Below are positions 1 to 8,114 of a stretch of 9,826 nt of DNA, piece by piece. The stretch comes from Gemmatimonadales bacterium UBA1120. GTDB taxonomy: Bacteria > Gemmatimonadota > Gemmatimonadetes > Longimicrobiales > Gaopeijiaceae. The stretch is from positions 12,110 to 21,935 of the forward strand of contig DCAZ01000095.1 in NCBI GenBank assembly GCA_002313925.1. Direction: 5' to 3'. Every line of letters starts with the position of its first letter. Positions within the stretch are counted from its first letter, which is position 1. The position numbers and the translations under genes were made by a program. The notes beneath the pieces were generated by a model, which saw nothing but the letters and a program-made list of their open reading frames with translations, made no database searches and was not told where the DNA came from.

Positions 1-3000
1 CTCAATATCCAGCGGGTAGTGCGGCGTACTGAGGCAATTGATTCAGTAGGTACCGCGACTGAAGCTACTCGCCAACCGATCTATGTGGGACGAATTGCGG
101 TGCGCGAAGGTCTTTTGAAGATCCTCACACCCTCTGGCAGCGGAAGCACGGGCAGGTTGGTTCTATCGCCTGATGGCAGCAGACAGTTGTTGTACCGGTC
201 TCTTGAAGATATCGATTTGGATCTTGAGGATGTGATACTCCGGCCAGGCAACACAGAAAGTCTTCTAGAAGCGCAACTTGCTTCTTTATCGATGCTCAAT
301 GCGGTCACTTCTGAACCATTTCGACTTGAGGAGGCTTTCGGAGAGATTGACTTCGGTCAGAGGGGAATCCGAGTACGCCAAGGGGCATTTCGTTTTGAGA
401 GAACGCTCGTTAGGGGTGAGGTCAGAGTTGGTTCTTGGGGAGACACTGATGTTTGGGGATTCTTCGCATCTCTAGAAACTGATGGAGCAGGAGATCTCTC
501 TGACCTAACCTGGCTAGATGACCGTATTCCAGAGGGATTATTCCGTGGGGCTGTGACAATTGCGACTGAGAATGGGACGAATGTTGGTCTAGAGGGGTTG
601 GAAGTAGATCTAGGGGGCAGCAGCCTCCAACTAGACGGTGATCTCTTATTCACTGATGTCATAACCCTTGATGACATGGGCGTGGTCATGAATCCACTTG
701 CCCTGGAGTGGCTTGAACCTTGGCTTGGGACGGATATACCACTTGAGGGTTGGCTCAGCGGGGACGCACACTTCTCCGGGACTGAAGAGAATCTCCAGAT
801 TGATGGCCGTGCAACGCTCGTCCCCACCGGTTATGGAGGAGGAGCGACAACGGCTGATTTTGGGGGCATCCTGCACGGGGGCGAAGACCCTGGGGCAACT
901 GGTTTAGAAATACACTTAGATCCCGTCAACTACAGCTTGGTTCAGGTGATCGCACCCGGGTTACCGTTATTGGGATCAGGGACCCTGGACTTCCAGCTTT
1001 CAGGACGAGCGCTCGCAGGACTTCGTTTCACACTTGACCTTTCAGTTGAGGCAGACGCTGTACCTCGGTCACGTGCTCTACTGCGTGGTGCTCTGCGCAG
1101 GACAGAGACAGAAGACTGGATTGTGGATGTGCAAGGTGACGTTTCACCCTTGTCTCTAGGCTTACTGGCCCAAACCCGTCCCGAACTCGGCCTTAAGGGT
1201 GAATTGACAGGACCGATTCGAGGAGTTGGACGTCTCCGTGATTTGCAAGTTTCAGGGGAATTCGAGGCAGCTGGCGGCCAAATAGGACTGGGAGGGGTGC
1301 TCGACCTTACTCAGCCCGGATCGTTTTATCGTTTGGATATCGTAGGTGACAACGTCCCTTTATCGAATTTTTTCACGGAGCTCCCGAAGCAGTCCGAATG
1401 GACTGGAGCTCTATCGATAGAAGGTCGGGGTTTACAAATAGATTCGATGGATGCTGCCGCGACACTGGCATGGTCTCGCTCACGTGTTGGTGGGCTCCAC
1501 GTGGATACGGTGATGGCACATCTGACTGCGTCTGCCGGCATTCTCACGGTGGATAGCCTCGACGCCAGCCTTGGTGGTGTGGCTGTATCAGGTGATGGCC
1601 GACTGGGAATGGCAGCTCCTTTGGATGGGGAAGCTCGGTTGACCTTCTCTGCTGAATCTTTAGAGGGCCTTCGGCCACTTCTGCTCGGCGACACTGTGAT
1701 TGCGAAAGATACGCTCTCACTCCTCGAAATGGAGTTGCTGCGCTTTGAGGGTGTGGATGTTGATGCTCTGCCTGACACTGCCGATGTGCGAATGCATGGT
1801 GCGATGAGTGGTAGTGCCCGTCTGGTTGGTTCAGTAGATGCCCTCAACATAGACCTGGAAATGGACGTATCCGGTGCCGTATACGGGCGCAATCGTGTTG
1901 ACAGTGCTCATGTCGTGTTTAACGCGGATTCCCTTCCTTCAATCTCCGGTGACTGGGATGTATTGACCGAGGCGTTCGGAGTCGAGTGGCAGGGTAGATC
2001 GCTAGAACGAGCGCAAGTCGATGCTGATATGTCTAATCGCAGGGGTGAGGCATCCTTGAGTATCATCCGGCGAATGGGCGAGGAACTTGAGGTGAAAGGA
2101 CAGTTTGAATTTGATTCAGCGGGTGGCCGTCTGGATCTAGAAGAAGCTACTGCGACTCTTGGTGCATTAGTCTATGCCTTAGTCGAGCCAACTCATATCA
2201 CTTGGGATGGTGCATCTGTCTCCTTTGACTCGACCCAGATTAGCCGAGCTGGTGAAGATCCAATGCATATGGTTGCTTCCGGTGTCCTGGCACGAGAAGG
2301 GCGATCTGATTTTTGGCTTGACCTACAAGGGCTGCACCTAGATCGGGTGATCGAGGTTCTGGAAATTGATGCTTTAGCCGAGGGCCATGCTGACCTTTTT
2401 CTCACAGTTCAAGGGTTGTCCAATGATCCCGTTATTTCTGCTGACTTAGAGATTGTCGCGCCCAGATATGCCGGTATTGAATTCTCAGCGATTAAAGGCT
2501 TCCTAGATTACAGCGGATTGGAAGCAAACATTGATATTGAAGGCTTCGAGGGTACGAATCCCGTTCTTCGGGTGGCCGGATCAATTCCGCTAGATCTCTC
2601 TCTTCAAGAACGTGATTCGAGGTCAGTTAGACGGCCGATGAACATTTTGATCCAGGCTGATTCTTTAGATGCTGCTGATGCGCTGGATTACTTCGGTACT
2701 CTTGAGGACGTGACTGGCTCAGTTTCAGGCGCTGTCCGGATTCAGGGCACTACGGAGAACCCGGAACCCGACGGTGTGGTTGATGTGCAAGCTGCATCGT
2801 GGTCTCTGGGAGCCCTAGGTGTCCGACACAGCGATGTGAATGGATCACTGACGTTTAATCCGGATAGGCGCGTAGCGGTCCATCTTGTGACTGATGCAAC
2901 GGGTCGCTCTGAAATTGAGGGAACAATTACGCTCGATTCAGTGCGCGATCCTGCTCTAGATCTGGCAATGGAATTCGACCGTTTCCAGGCAGTACAGCGC

Positions 3001-4068
3001 CTCGACATCGAGAGCTTGATAAGTGGAAACCTCACGCTGGAGGGGCGCTACGGGCGTCCCGAGATACACGGAAGTGTGAGCGTGGATGAGACGATCTTAT
3101 ACGTAGATGAGTTCGCTCGTAACGTATCTGTGGTCGATTTTATGGACCTAGGAACAGACACAACTGAGTTCTTCAGGCAATCTCTAATTCGAGATATCCG
3201 GAACCCATTCTTGGAAAACCTCCGCGTAGAGGTTGATCTATCCGTACCTAGAAATATATGGCTTCGCTCGAATGAAATGAATGTGGAGATGGGCGGTGAG
3301 CAGCTAATTGTGACCTATGATCGTAGGGAATCTGATCTCGTTCTGATTGGTGATTTGCAGGCTCTGCGGGGCTCTTATTCCGTGCTAGGAAGGAGCTTTG
3401 AAGTGAACGGAGGTACTATAAGTTTCCTCGGTACTCCTGGCATTAATCCAGTACTAAACATCCAAGCGCTGAGCCGAATCCGGCGGATCGAGGATGAGCC
3501 ACTGGAAGTCACTGCCAATGTTGAAGGAACGTTGACACTGCCGCGTGTTGCATTGAGTACTGACGAAGCTGGTCTCGTTCAATCAGACTTGATTAGTTAC
3601 CTGATCTTCGGGCGTGCGAGTTCTGAGCTTGCGACGGGACAAACGGCTTTCTTACAAGGTGCGGTGGGATCATTCGCGACAACGCTTGTCTCAGGGGCAG
3701 TAGCGACACAACTCGGGGCGGCACTCGCTCAGGGTATAGGTCTTGACTACCTCTCGATTACGCAGGCTGGTGATTTTATGCTGGCCGGCGGCATCACGAA
3801 CTCTCTTGCGGACACACAAATAGAAATTGGGCAATATGTTGGCCCGGACGCGTTCATCGTGCTCGTCTTTCGGCCTCTGTCAGGTCAGAATGCTGGAGCT
3901 AGTGTTTTCGGCGGAGCAAGGCTCGAGTACGCTTTCTCCGAAGACTACGTCGTTCAGGGCTTCTTTGAGGACCGGTTCCTTAGAAGCGGCGGTGCAGGAT
4001 TCAGCTCACTGGGAATCCCGCAGGCTCAGGTTGTGGGGATCTTTATTTTTCGGGAATGGGGATACTAA
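1..4068 (+). CDS. tamB: TamB-family translocation and assembly module protein (5' end cut off by window)
   Basis: Large envelope protein of the TamB/AsmA-like superfamily. Family members are inner-membrane-anchored, periplasm-spanning beta-rich proteins that work with an Omp85 protein (TamA or BamA) in outer-membrane protein insertion or lipid transport. The reading frame is open to base 1, so the GTG at 19 is not the true start and the N-terminal membrane anchor lies outside the window. About 1355 residues are present (numbered here from 19), already longer than E. coli TamB. Most of the protein is short alternating beta-strand repeats. The C-terminal TamB domain is clear: a VPRNIWLRSNE segment near residue 1081, GSYSVLGRSFEVNGGTISF from 1118, a GTPGINPVLNIQA segment after it, and the typical SDLISYLIFGR motif near 1190-1199. 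It ends in an aromatic-rich strand (FIFREWGY), as expected for a beta-signal-like tail. No tamA or bamA partner follows; it may lie upstream. The family call is firm; the symbol is by analogy. Confidence 0.9.
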   Translation, partial: LNIQRVVRRTEAIDSVGTATEATRQPIYVGRIAVREGLLKILTPSGSGSTGRLVLSPDGSRQLLYRSLEDIDLDLEDVILRPGNTESLLEAQLASLSMLNAVTSEPFRLEEAFGEIDFGQRGIRVRQGAFRFERTLVRGEVRVGSWGDTDVWGFFASLETDGAGDLSDLTWLDDRIPEGLFRGAVTIATENGTNVGLEGLEVDLGGSSLQLDGDLLFTDVITLDDMGVVMNPLALEWLEPWLGTDIPLEGWLSGDAHFSGTEENLQIDGRATLVPTGYGGGATTADFGGILHGGEDPGATGLEIHLDPVNYSLVQVIAPGLPLLGSGTLDFQLSGRALAGLRFTLDLSVEADAVPRSRALLRGALRRTETEDWIVDVQGDVSPLSLGLLAQTRPELGLKGELTGPIRGVGRLRDLQVSGEFEAAGGQIGLGGVLDLTQPGSFYRLDIVGDNVPLSNFFTELPKQSEWTGALSIEGRGLQIDSMDAAATLAWSRSRVGGLHVDTVMAHLTASAGILTVDSLDASLGGVAVSGDGRLGMAAPLDGEARLTFSAESLEGLRPLLLGDTVIAKDTLSLLEMELLRFEGVDVDALPDTADVRMHGAMSGSARLVGSVDALNIDLEMDVSGAVYGRNRVDSAHVVFNADSLPSISGDWDVLTEAFGVEWQGRSLERAQVDADMSNRRGEASLSIIRRMGEELEVKGQFEFDSAGGRLDLEEATATLGALVYALVEPTHITWDGASVSFDSTQISRAGEDPMHMVASGVLAREGRSDFWLDLQGLHLDRVIEVLEIDALAEGHADLFLTVQGLSNDPVISADLEIVAPRYAGIEFSAIKGFLDYSGLEANIDIEGFEGTNPVLRVAGSIPLDLSLQERDSRSVRRPMNILIQADSLDAADALDYFGTLEDVTGSVSGAVRIQGTTENPEPDGVVDVQAASWSLGALGVRHSDVNGSLTFNPDRRVAVHLVTDATGRSEIEGTITLDSVRDPALDLAMEFDRFQAVQRLDIESLISGNLTLEGRYGRPEIHGSVSVDETILYVDEFARNVSVVDFMDLGTDTTEFFRQSLIRDIRNPFLENLRVEVDLSVPRNIWLRSNEMNVEMGGEQLIVTYDRRESDLVLIGDLQALRGSYSVLGRSFEVNGGTISFLGTPGINPVLNIQALSRIRRIEDEPLEVTANVEGTLTLPRVALSTDEAGLVQSDLISYLIFGRASSELATGQTAFLQGAVGSFATTLVSGAVATQLGAALAQGIGLDYLSITQAGDFMLAGGITNSLADTQIEIGQYVGPDAFIVLVFRPLSGQNAGASVFGGARLEYAFSEDYVVQGFFEDRFLRSGGAGFSSLGIPQAQVVGIFIFREWGY

Positions 4069-4095
4069 GAACGCCAGAGTGAAGATTATTAATAT

Positions 4096-4115
4096 GAGAG
4101 CCTGAAGGGCTTCTC
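4096..4115 (+). terminator. Weak hairpin after tamB, doubtful terminator
   Basis: GAGAGCC (4096-4102) can pair with GGCTTCTC (4108-4115) with one bulged base. It lies 28 bases after the tamB stop codon. No run of T follows the stem, so it is not a canonical intrinsic terminator. At most it is an attenuating or mRNA 3'-end structure. The rest of the 4069-4190 gap shows no convincing -35/-10 promoter pair. Confidence 0.2.
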
Positions 4116-4177
4116 CGGAACACTGTGGTGTACGACAATACTCAAGTTGGGTCGTCAGGCTGACTTCGCTTCACATT

Positions 4178-4182
4178 AGGAG
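4178..4182 (+). promoter_or_regulatory. Ribosome binding site of htpX
   Basis: AGGAG lies 8 bases before the ATG at 4191, an ideal spacing. It supports that ATG over the in-frame ATGs at 4197 and 4200. Confidence 0.75.
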
Positions 4183-4190
4183 CTGCTCGC

Positions 4191-5045
4191 ATGCAGATGA
4201 TGAAGGTTTTTGCACTCATGACAGGGCTTACCGTACTTCTTGTGGTAGCTGGAGACTATTTAGGCGGCCCGAGCATGGCTCTTTTTATGCTCGTTTTTGC
4301 AATCGTCATGAATGTGGGGGCGTACTGGTTTAGTGATCGGGCAGTGCTAAGAATGTACCGTGCCAAGGTGATTGGTCCGGACGATGCTCCCGAACTCTAT
4401 ACGATGGTGGACCGCTTAAGATCAGAGGCAAATCTACCGATGCCTACCATCGCAATCGCACCCTCAGAGCAGCCAAATGCGTTCGCCACAGGTCGGAACC
4501 AAAACCATGCAGTTGTGTGTGTCACCTCTGGGATTCTCCAGCTGATCTCTGCAAGAGAATTGGAGGGAGTGATCGCACATGAACTCGCTCACATTAAGCA
4601 TCGTCACATGTTGGTCGGGACTGTGGCTGCTACGGTTGCCGGGGCAATCGCGATGCTTGCGAGCGTCGCGAAGTGGGGTCTGATTTTTGGGGGAGGAAGA
4701 GGAAGGCGATCTAACGGGGGAGGGAACCTGATAGTTATGATTGCCATGATGATCATCGCACCTATGGCAGGAATGATCATCCAGATGATGATTAGCCGTT
4801 CCAACGAGTTTCAGGCCGATGCAACAGCAGCGAGGATCACCAGTGATCCGGTGGGACTCGCGAGTGCACTACAAAAGATCGAAGGCTATGCCCGAAAGAT
4901 TCCTATGGAGGTCAATCCAGCAGCAGCGCAGCTGGCGATCATCAACCCACTAGCAGGTTCGGCTGGCGACACGGTTTCCAGGTTCTTCAGCACCCACCCA
5001 CCGACCGAGAAACGGGTCGCCAAGCTTCGAGAAATGAGAATCTAA
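4191..5045 (+). CDS. htpX: Protease HtpX, membrane zinc metalloprotease (M48B)
   Basis: Membrane-bound zinc endopeptidase of peptidase family M48B. In E. coli, HtpX cleaves misfolded or damaged inner-membrane proteins alongside FtsH. The 284 residues match the family's usual length (about 280-300). Two hydrophobic segments lie at about residues 7-20 and 28-47. The catalytic motif HELAH is at 130-134 (zinc ligands H130 and H134, general base E131), followed by KHRH. Two further hydrophobic segments lie at about 141-160 and 180-200, separated by a Gly/Arg-rich loop (167-178). The third zinc ligand is E206 in the SRSNEFQAD motif. The C-terminal STHPPTEKRVAKL segment is also typical. All active-site residues are intact. 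The start is fixed by a strong ribosome binding site 8 bases upstream. It lies 122 bases after tamB and 73-100 bases before uvrA, on the same strand. In enterobacteria htpX responds to envelope stress through Cpx, but no such site can be recognised here. Confidence 0.96.
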   Translation: MQMMKVFALMTGLTVLLVVAGDYLGGPSMALFMLVFAIVMNVGAYWFSDRAVLRMYRAKVIGPDDAPELYTMVDRLRSEANLPMPTIAIAPSEQPNAFATGRNQNHAVVCVTSGILQLISARELEGVIAHELAHIKHRHMLVGTVAATVAGAIAMLASVAKWGLIFGGGRGRRSNGGGNLIVMIAMMIIAPMAGMIIQMMISRSNEFQADATAARITSDPVGLASALQKIEGYARKIPMEVNPAAAQLAIINPLAGSAGDTVSRFFSTHPPTEKRVAKLREMRI

Positions 5046-5102
5046 AAGCCGCGTCCGGCAGGCTGGTGCATCGAGGATTTCCCTTCCCTTATAGCTCTAT
5101 TC

Positions 5103-5107
5103 AAGGA
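5103..5107 (+). promoter_or_regulatory. Possible ribosome binding site for a TTG start of uvrA
   Basis: AAGGA lies 11 bases before the TTG at 5119, a somewhat long spacing. The alternative ATG at 5146 has only an AGG two bases upstream, which is too close. The best signal therefore favours the TTG, while codon preference favours the ATG. The start remains open. Confidence 0.35.
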
Positions 5108-5145
5108 TTGGGCTTGTCTTGCCCGGTCAGTTAGTATTGCAGGCT

Positions 5146-8061
5146 ATGCCGCAATCTCCATCACCCCCACCTACGACAGCTGAAGAGAAGCTGGTCATCC
5201 GTGGTGCGCGCCAACACAACCTCAAAGGGATTGATTTAGAACTCCCTCGTGAGAAACTGATCGTCATCACCGGTCTCTCGGGATCCGGAAAATCGTCCCT
5301 CGCGTTTGATACGATTTATGCGGAAGGACAACGACGCTACGTCGAATCTCTTTCAGCGTATGCACGCCAATTTCTTGGACTCATGGAGAAGCCCGATGTC
5401 GATGCAATCGAGGGCCTCTCTCCAGCGATCTCTATAGAACAAAAAACCGTTGCGAAAAACCCACGCTCTACTGTGGGTACGGTGACCGAGATTTATGATT
5501 ACCTGCGACTTTTGTGGGCACGGATTGGAATTCCTCATTGTCATTCGTGCGGGGATCCAATCCTCAGACAGTCGGCCACGCAGATTGTTGATCAACTCCT
5601 GGGCCTTCCTGATGGAACCAGAATCGAAGTTCTCGCCCCTCTGGTACGCGGTAGGAAAGGGGAATTTGCCGCGCTGTTTGAACGAGCACGGAAGGAAGGT
5701 TTTGTGCGAGTCCGAGCTGATGGCGAGATCTACGACCTGACTGAGCCTCCACAGCTCAACAGATATGAAAACCACGATATTTCGGTGGTCGTTGATCGTT
5801 TGGTAGTGCGCGCCGACGACAGAGAGCGCATGGCAGACTCCGTTGAAACCGCTCTGAGAACAGGAGATGGTGCCCTCCAAGTCGTCGAGCATATCAAAGG
5901 CAGTGAGCCTGTGGAGCACGTTTTTAGTGAACGCTATGCCTGCCAAACCTGCGGAACGAGTCTATCAGAACTCGAGCCAAGACAGTTTTCATTCAACTCT
6001 CCATACGGAGCTTGCGATGAGTGTGGCGGTCTTGGCACGAGCAAGGAACTGAACCCAGATCTTCTCATTGGTGACTCTGGGTCTTCAATTCTGGAGGGTG
6101 CGATTGCGCCGTGGGGTACTCCTTCAGGGAACCTGCTCCACTCTGTAATCCCAGGACTTGCAGCGGCGTATGAATTCGATGCTAGCTTCCCCTGGAGTGA
6201 GCTAGACCAGGAAGTACGGGACGCGATCATTGACGGGTCGGGCACGATGAAGCTTCGGTTTCCGTATAAGTCGGGATCCGGGAAGGTCAAGGCGTATTAC
6301 GAAGATCGATGGGAGGGTGTGCGAGCTAACGTAGACCGACGCTACCGTGAAACCACTTCGGCATCAGTTCGCAGGCAGCTTGAAGACTATATGTCCACAC
6401 TTGCTTGTGCTGCTTGTGAGGGGACTCGTCTAAAACCTGAATCGCGAGCAGTAACAATCGTGGGGCGCTCCATTGGGGACATCGGCGAACTGTCGATTAG
6501 AGAAGCAGGAGGATTCTTCGATTCGCTCCTTAGTGAGGAGGTGTTCCAGACTGGGATCCAATCAAATGATTGGAAACAGCCTCCTATTCCGGTTGAGATT
6601 GCTGGGCCCATCCTGAGGGAGGTCACGGAACGGCTGCGTTTTCTCTGTGATGTAGGACTCGACTACCTTACGCTGGGTCGTGCTGCCGGTTCACTCTCTG
6701 GTGGCGAGGCACAGCGGATTCGTCTCGCTACGCAGATCGGCAGCCGTTTAGTAGGCGTGCTCTACATCCTAGATGAACCCTCGATAGGTTTACACCAACG
6801 CGATAACGAGCGGCTCTTAGTCACACTAGAACGTCTTCGGGATTTAGGTAACACAGTCCTCGTGGTCGAGCACGACGAAGACACGATCCGACGTGCGGAC
6901 CATATCGTGGACCTTGGCCCGGGGGCCGGCCGACATGGTGGTGAAGTTGTTGCTAATGGACCCCTGGAGGTTCTCCTGGGAGAGGAAGAGTCTCTTACCG
7001 CTGCATATCTGCGTGGCGACCGACAGATCCTCGTGCCAGAGCAACGCCGGAAGATTGATAAAGAGAGATCGATCAGTGTTGTGGGTGCACGCGGCCATAA
7101 TCTCCAAGACCTCAATGTTCACTTCCCTCTTGGTGTTTTCTCGTGTGTTACAGGGGTCAGCGGTTCCGGTAAATCAACTCTTGTCAATGAAACTCTGTAT
7201 CATGCGTTAGCACGCCGCTTATACCGGAGCAATCTGGTTGCTGCAGGTCATGATCGTATCGATGGCGTTGAGTTGGTCGACAAGGTCATAGATGTTGACC
7301 AATCGCCGATTGGTCGTACGCCCCGGTCCAATCCCGCGACTTATACCGGTCTATTCACGCCGATCCGCGAGCTTTTTGCTGATCTTCCAGAATCACAGAT
7401 GCGTGGATACGGGCCGGGCCGGTTTTCCTTCAACGTGAAGGGCGGTCGGTGTGAGGCGTGTAAGGGAGATGGATTAGTGAAAATCGAGATGCACTTTCTC
7501 CCTGATGTGTATGTGATGTGTGATGTGTGTCGAGGTCGTCGATATAACCGTGAAACCCTCGACGTCTACTACAAGGGTAAGAACATCGCTGATGTACTTA
7601 GTATGACAGTCGATGATGCGCTCGATTTCTTTGATGCCGTACCCCGTATTAAGGACAAGCTTCAGACGTTAGCGGATGTTGGTCTTGGGTATATCCACCT
7701 GGGTCAGTCCGCTACCACCTTGTCTGGGGGTGAAGCTCAGAGGGTCAAGCTGGCTACCGAGCTATCAAAACGTGCCACGGGACAAACGCTCTATATCCTC
7801 GACGAACCAACCACGGGATTGCATTTCGAGGATATCCGGGTTCTGCTCGATGTCCTCCATCGATTGGTTGATCTTGGGAACACAGTCATCGTCATCGAAC
7901 ACAACATGCATGTGGTGAAAACTGCAGACTGGATCATCGACTTGGGACCCGAGGGTGGCGCTGGAGGTGGGGAGATCCTTGTGGCTGGAACCCCGGAAGA
8001 GGTTATGGCGACAAAGAACTCCTATACAGGTCAGCACCTGAAGTCGCTATTGAGGAATTAA
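5146..8061 (+). CDS. uvrA: UvrABC excinuclease subunit A
   Basis: DNA-damage-recognition ATPase of nucleotide excision repair. A UvrA dimer scans DNA, loads UvrB at lesions and then leaves before UvrC cuts. From ATG 5146 it has 971 residues, slightly longer than E. coli UvrA (940). Conservation begins at the RGARQHNLKGI segment, after a proline-rich leader. First ATPase half: Walker A GLSGSGKSS (43-51), signature LSGGE (517-521) and Walker B YILDEP (540-545). Second half: Walker A GVSGSGKST (670-678), LSGGE (859-863), YILDEP (883-888) and the switch histidine H919. Zinc-binding cysteines: C266/C269/C290/C293 and C769/C772/C792/C795, with the spacing known from E. coli. Further CxxC pairs occur at C132/C135 and C421/C424, as in UvrAs with an extra zinc module. 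All nucleotide-binding motifs are intact. A TTG start at 5119 would add nine residues. No LexA box is evident upstream. The dat gene follows after 53 bases with no terminator between. Confidence 0.97.
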   Translation: MPQSPSPPPTTAEEKLVIRGARQHNLKGIDLELPREKLIVITGLSGSGKSSLAFDTIYAEGQRRYVESLSAYARQFLGLMEKPDVDAIEGLSPAISIEQKTVAKNPRSTVGTVTEIYDYLRLLWARIGIPHCHSCGDPILRQSATQIVDQLLGLPDGTRIEVLAPLVRGRKGEFAALFERARKEGFVRVRADGEIYDLTEPPQLNRYENHDISVVVDRLVVRADDRERMADSVETALRTGDGALQVVEHIKGSEPVEHVFSERYACQTCGTSLSELEPRQFSFNSPYGACDECGGLGTSKELNPDLLIGDSGSSILEGAIAPWGTPSGNLLHSVIPGLAAAYEFDASFPWSELDQEVRDAIIDGSGTMKLRFPYKSGSGKVKAYYEDRWEGVRANVDRRYRETTSASVRRQLEDYMSTLACAACEGTRLKPESRAVTIVGRSIGDIGELSIREAGGFFDSLLSEEVFQTGIQSNDWKQPPIPVEIAGPILREVTERLRFLCDVGLDYLTLGRAAGSLSGGEAQRIRLATQIGSRLVGVLYILDEPSIGLHQRDNERLLVTLERLRDLGNTVLVVEHDEDTIRRADHIVDLGPGAGRHGGEVVANGPLEVLLGEEESLTAAYLRGDRQILVPEQRRKIDKERSISVVGARGHNLQDLNVHFPLGVFSCVTGVSGSGKSTLVNETLYHALARRLYRSNLVAAGHDRIDGVELVDKVIDVDQSPIGRTPRSNPATYTGLFTPIRELFADLPESQMRGYGPGRFSFNVKGGRCEACKGDGLVKIEMHFLPDVYVMCDVCRGRRYNRETLDVYYKGKNIADVLSMTVDDALDFFDAVPRIKDKLQTLADVGLGYIHLGQSATTLSGGEAQRVKLATELSKRATGQTLYILDEPTTGLHFEDIRVLLDVLHRLVDLGNTVIVIEHNMHVVKTADWIIDLGPEGGAGGGEILVAGTPEEVMATKNSYTGQHLKSLLRN

Positions 8062-8105
8062 TAGATCAGTCCACATGTTTATCCAAAGAATCCCAATCAC
8101 TTGTT

Positions 8106-8109
8106 GGAG
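8106..8109 (+). promoter_or_regulatory. Ribosome binding site of dat
   Basis: GGAG lies 5 bases before the ATG at 8115 and supports that start. It sits in the 53-base gap after uvrA, which holds no terminator-like hairpin with a T run. Confidence 0.65.
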
Positions 8110-8114
8110 AGCTA

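Noticed and set aside
19..21. GTG at 19 as the start of tamB.
   Set aside because: The frame continues without a stop to base 1, the usual N-terminal membrane anchor is missing, and no ribosome binding site can be seen. The gene is cut by the window edge.
262..271. 10-base palindrome CTTCTAGAAG in tamB, and similar ones such as GTTGATCAAC in uvrA.
   Set aside because: Isolated short palindromes in coding sequence without partners or a regulatory position.
4123..4138. CTGT-N8-ACAA upstream of htpX, resembling a LexA (SOS) box.
   Set aside because: The right half-site is imperfect, the spacer is not AT-rich, and it precedes htpX rather than uvrA. A one-off near match of this kind is expected by chance.
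5048..5059. GCCG-CGTC-CGGC hairpin just after htpX as a terminator.
   Set aside because: Only four base pairs and no T run after it.
5353..5946. A 197-residue open frame on the minus strand inside uvrA (also a 188-residue one at 1326-1892 inside tamB).
   Set aside because: Both lie wholly opposite well-supported genes, show no recognisable family, and have compositions expected of antisense shadows. No independent ribosome binding site or promoter stands out.
6557..6574. 7-bp inverted repeat TCCAATC / GATTGGA with loop AAAT inside uvrA.
   Set aside because: Short, AT-rich stem inside a conserved gene; likely chance.
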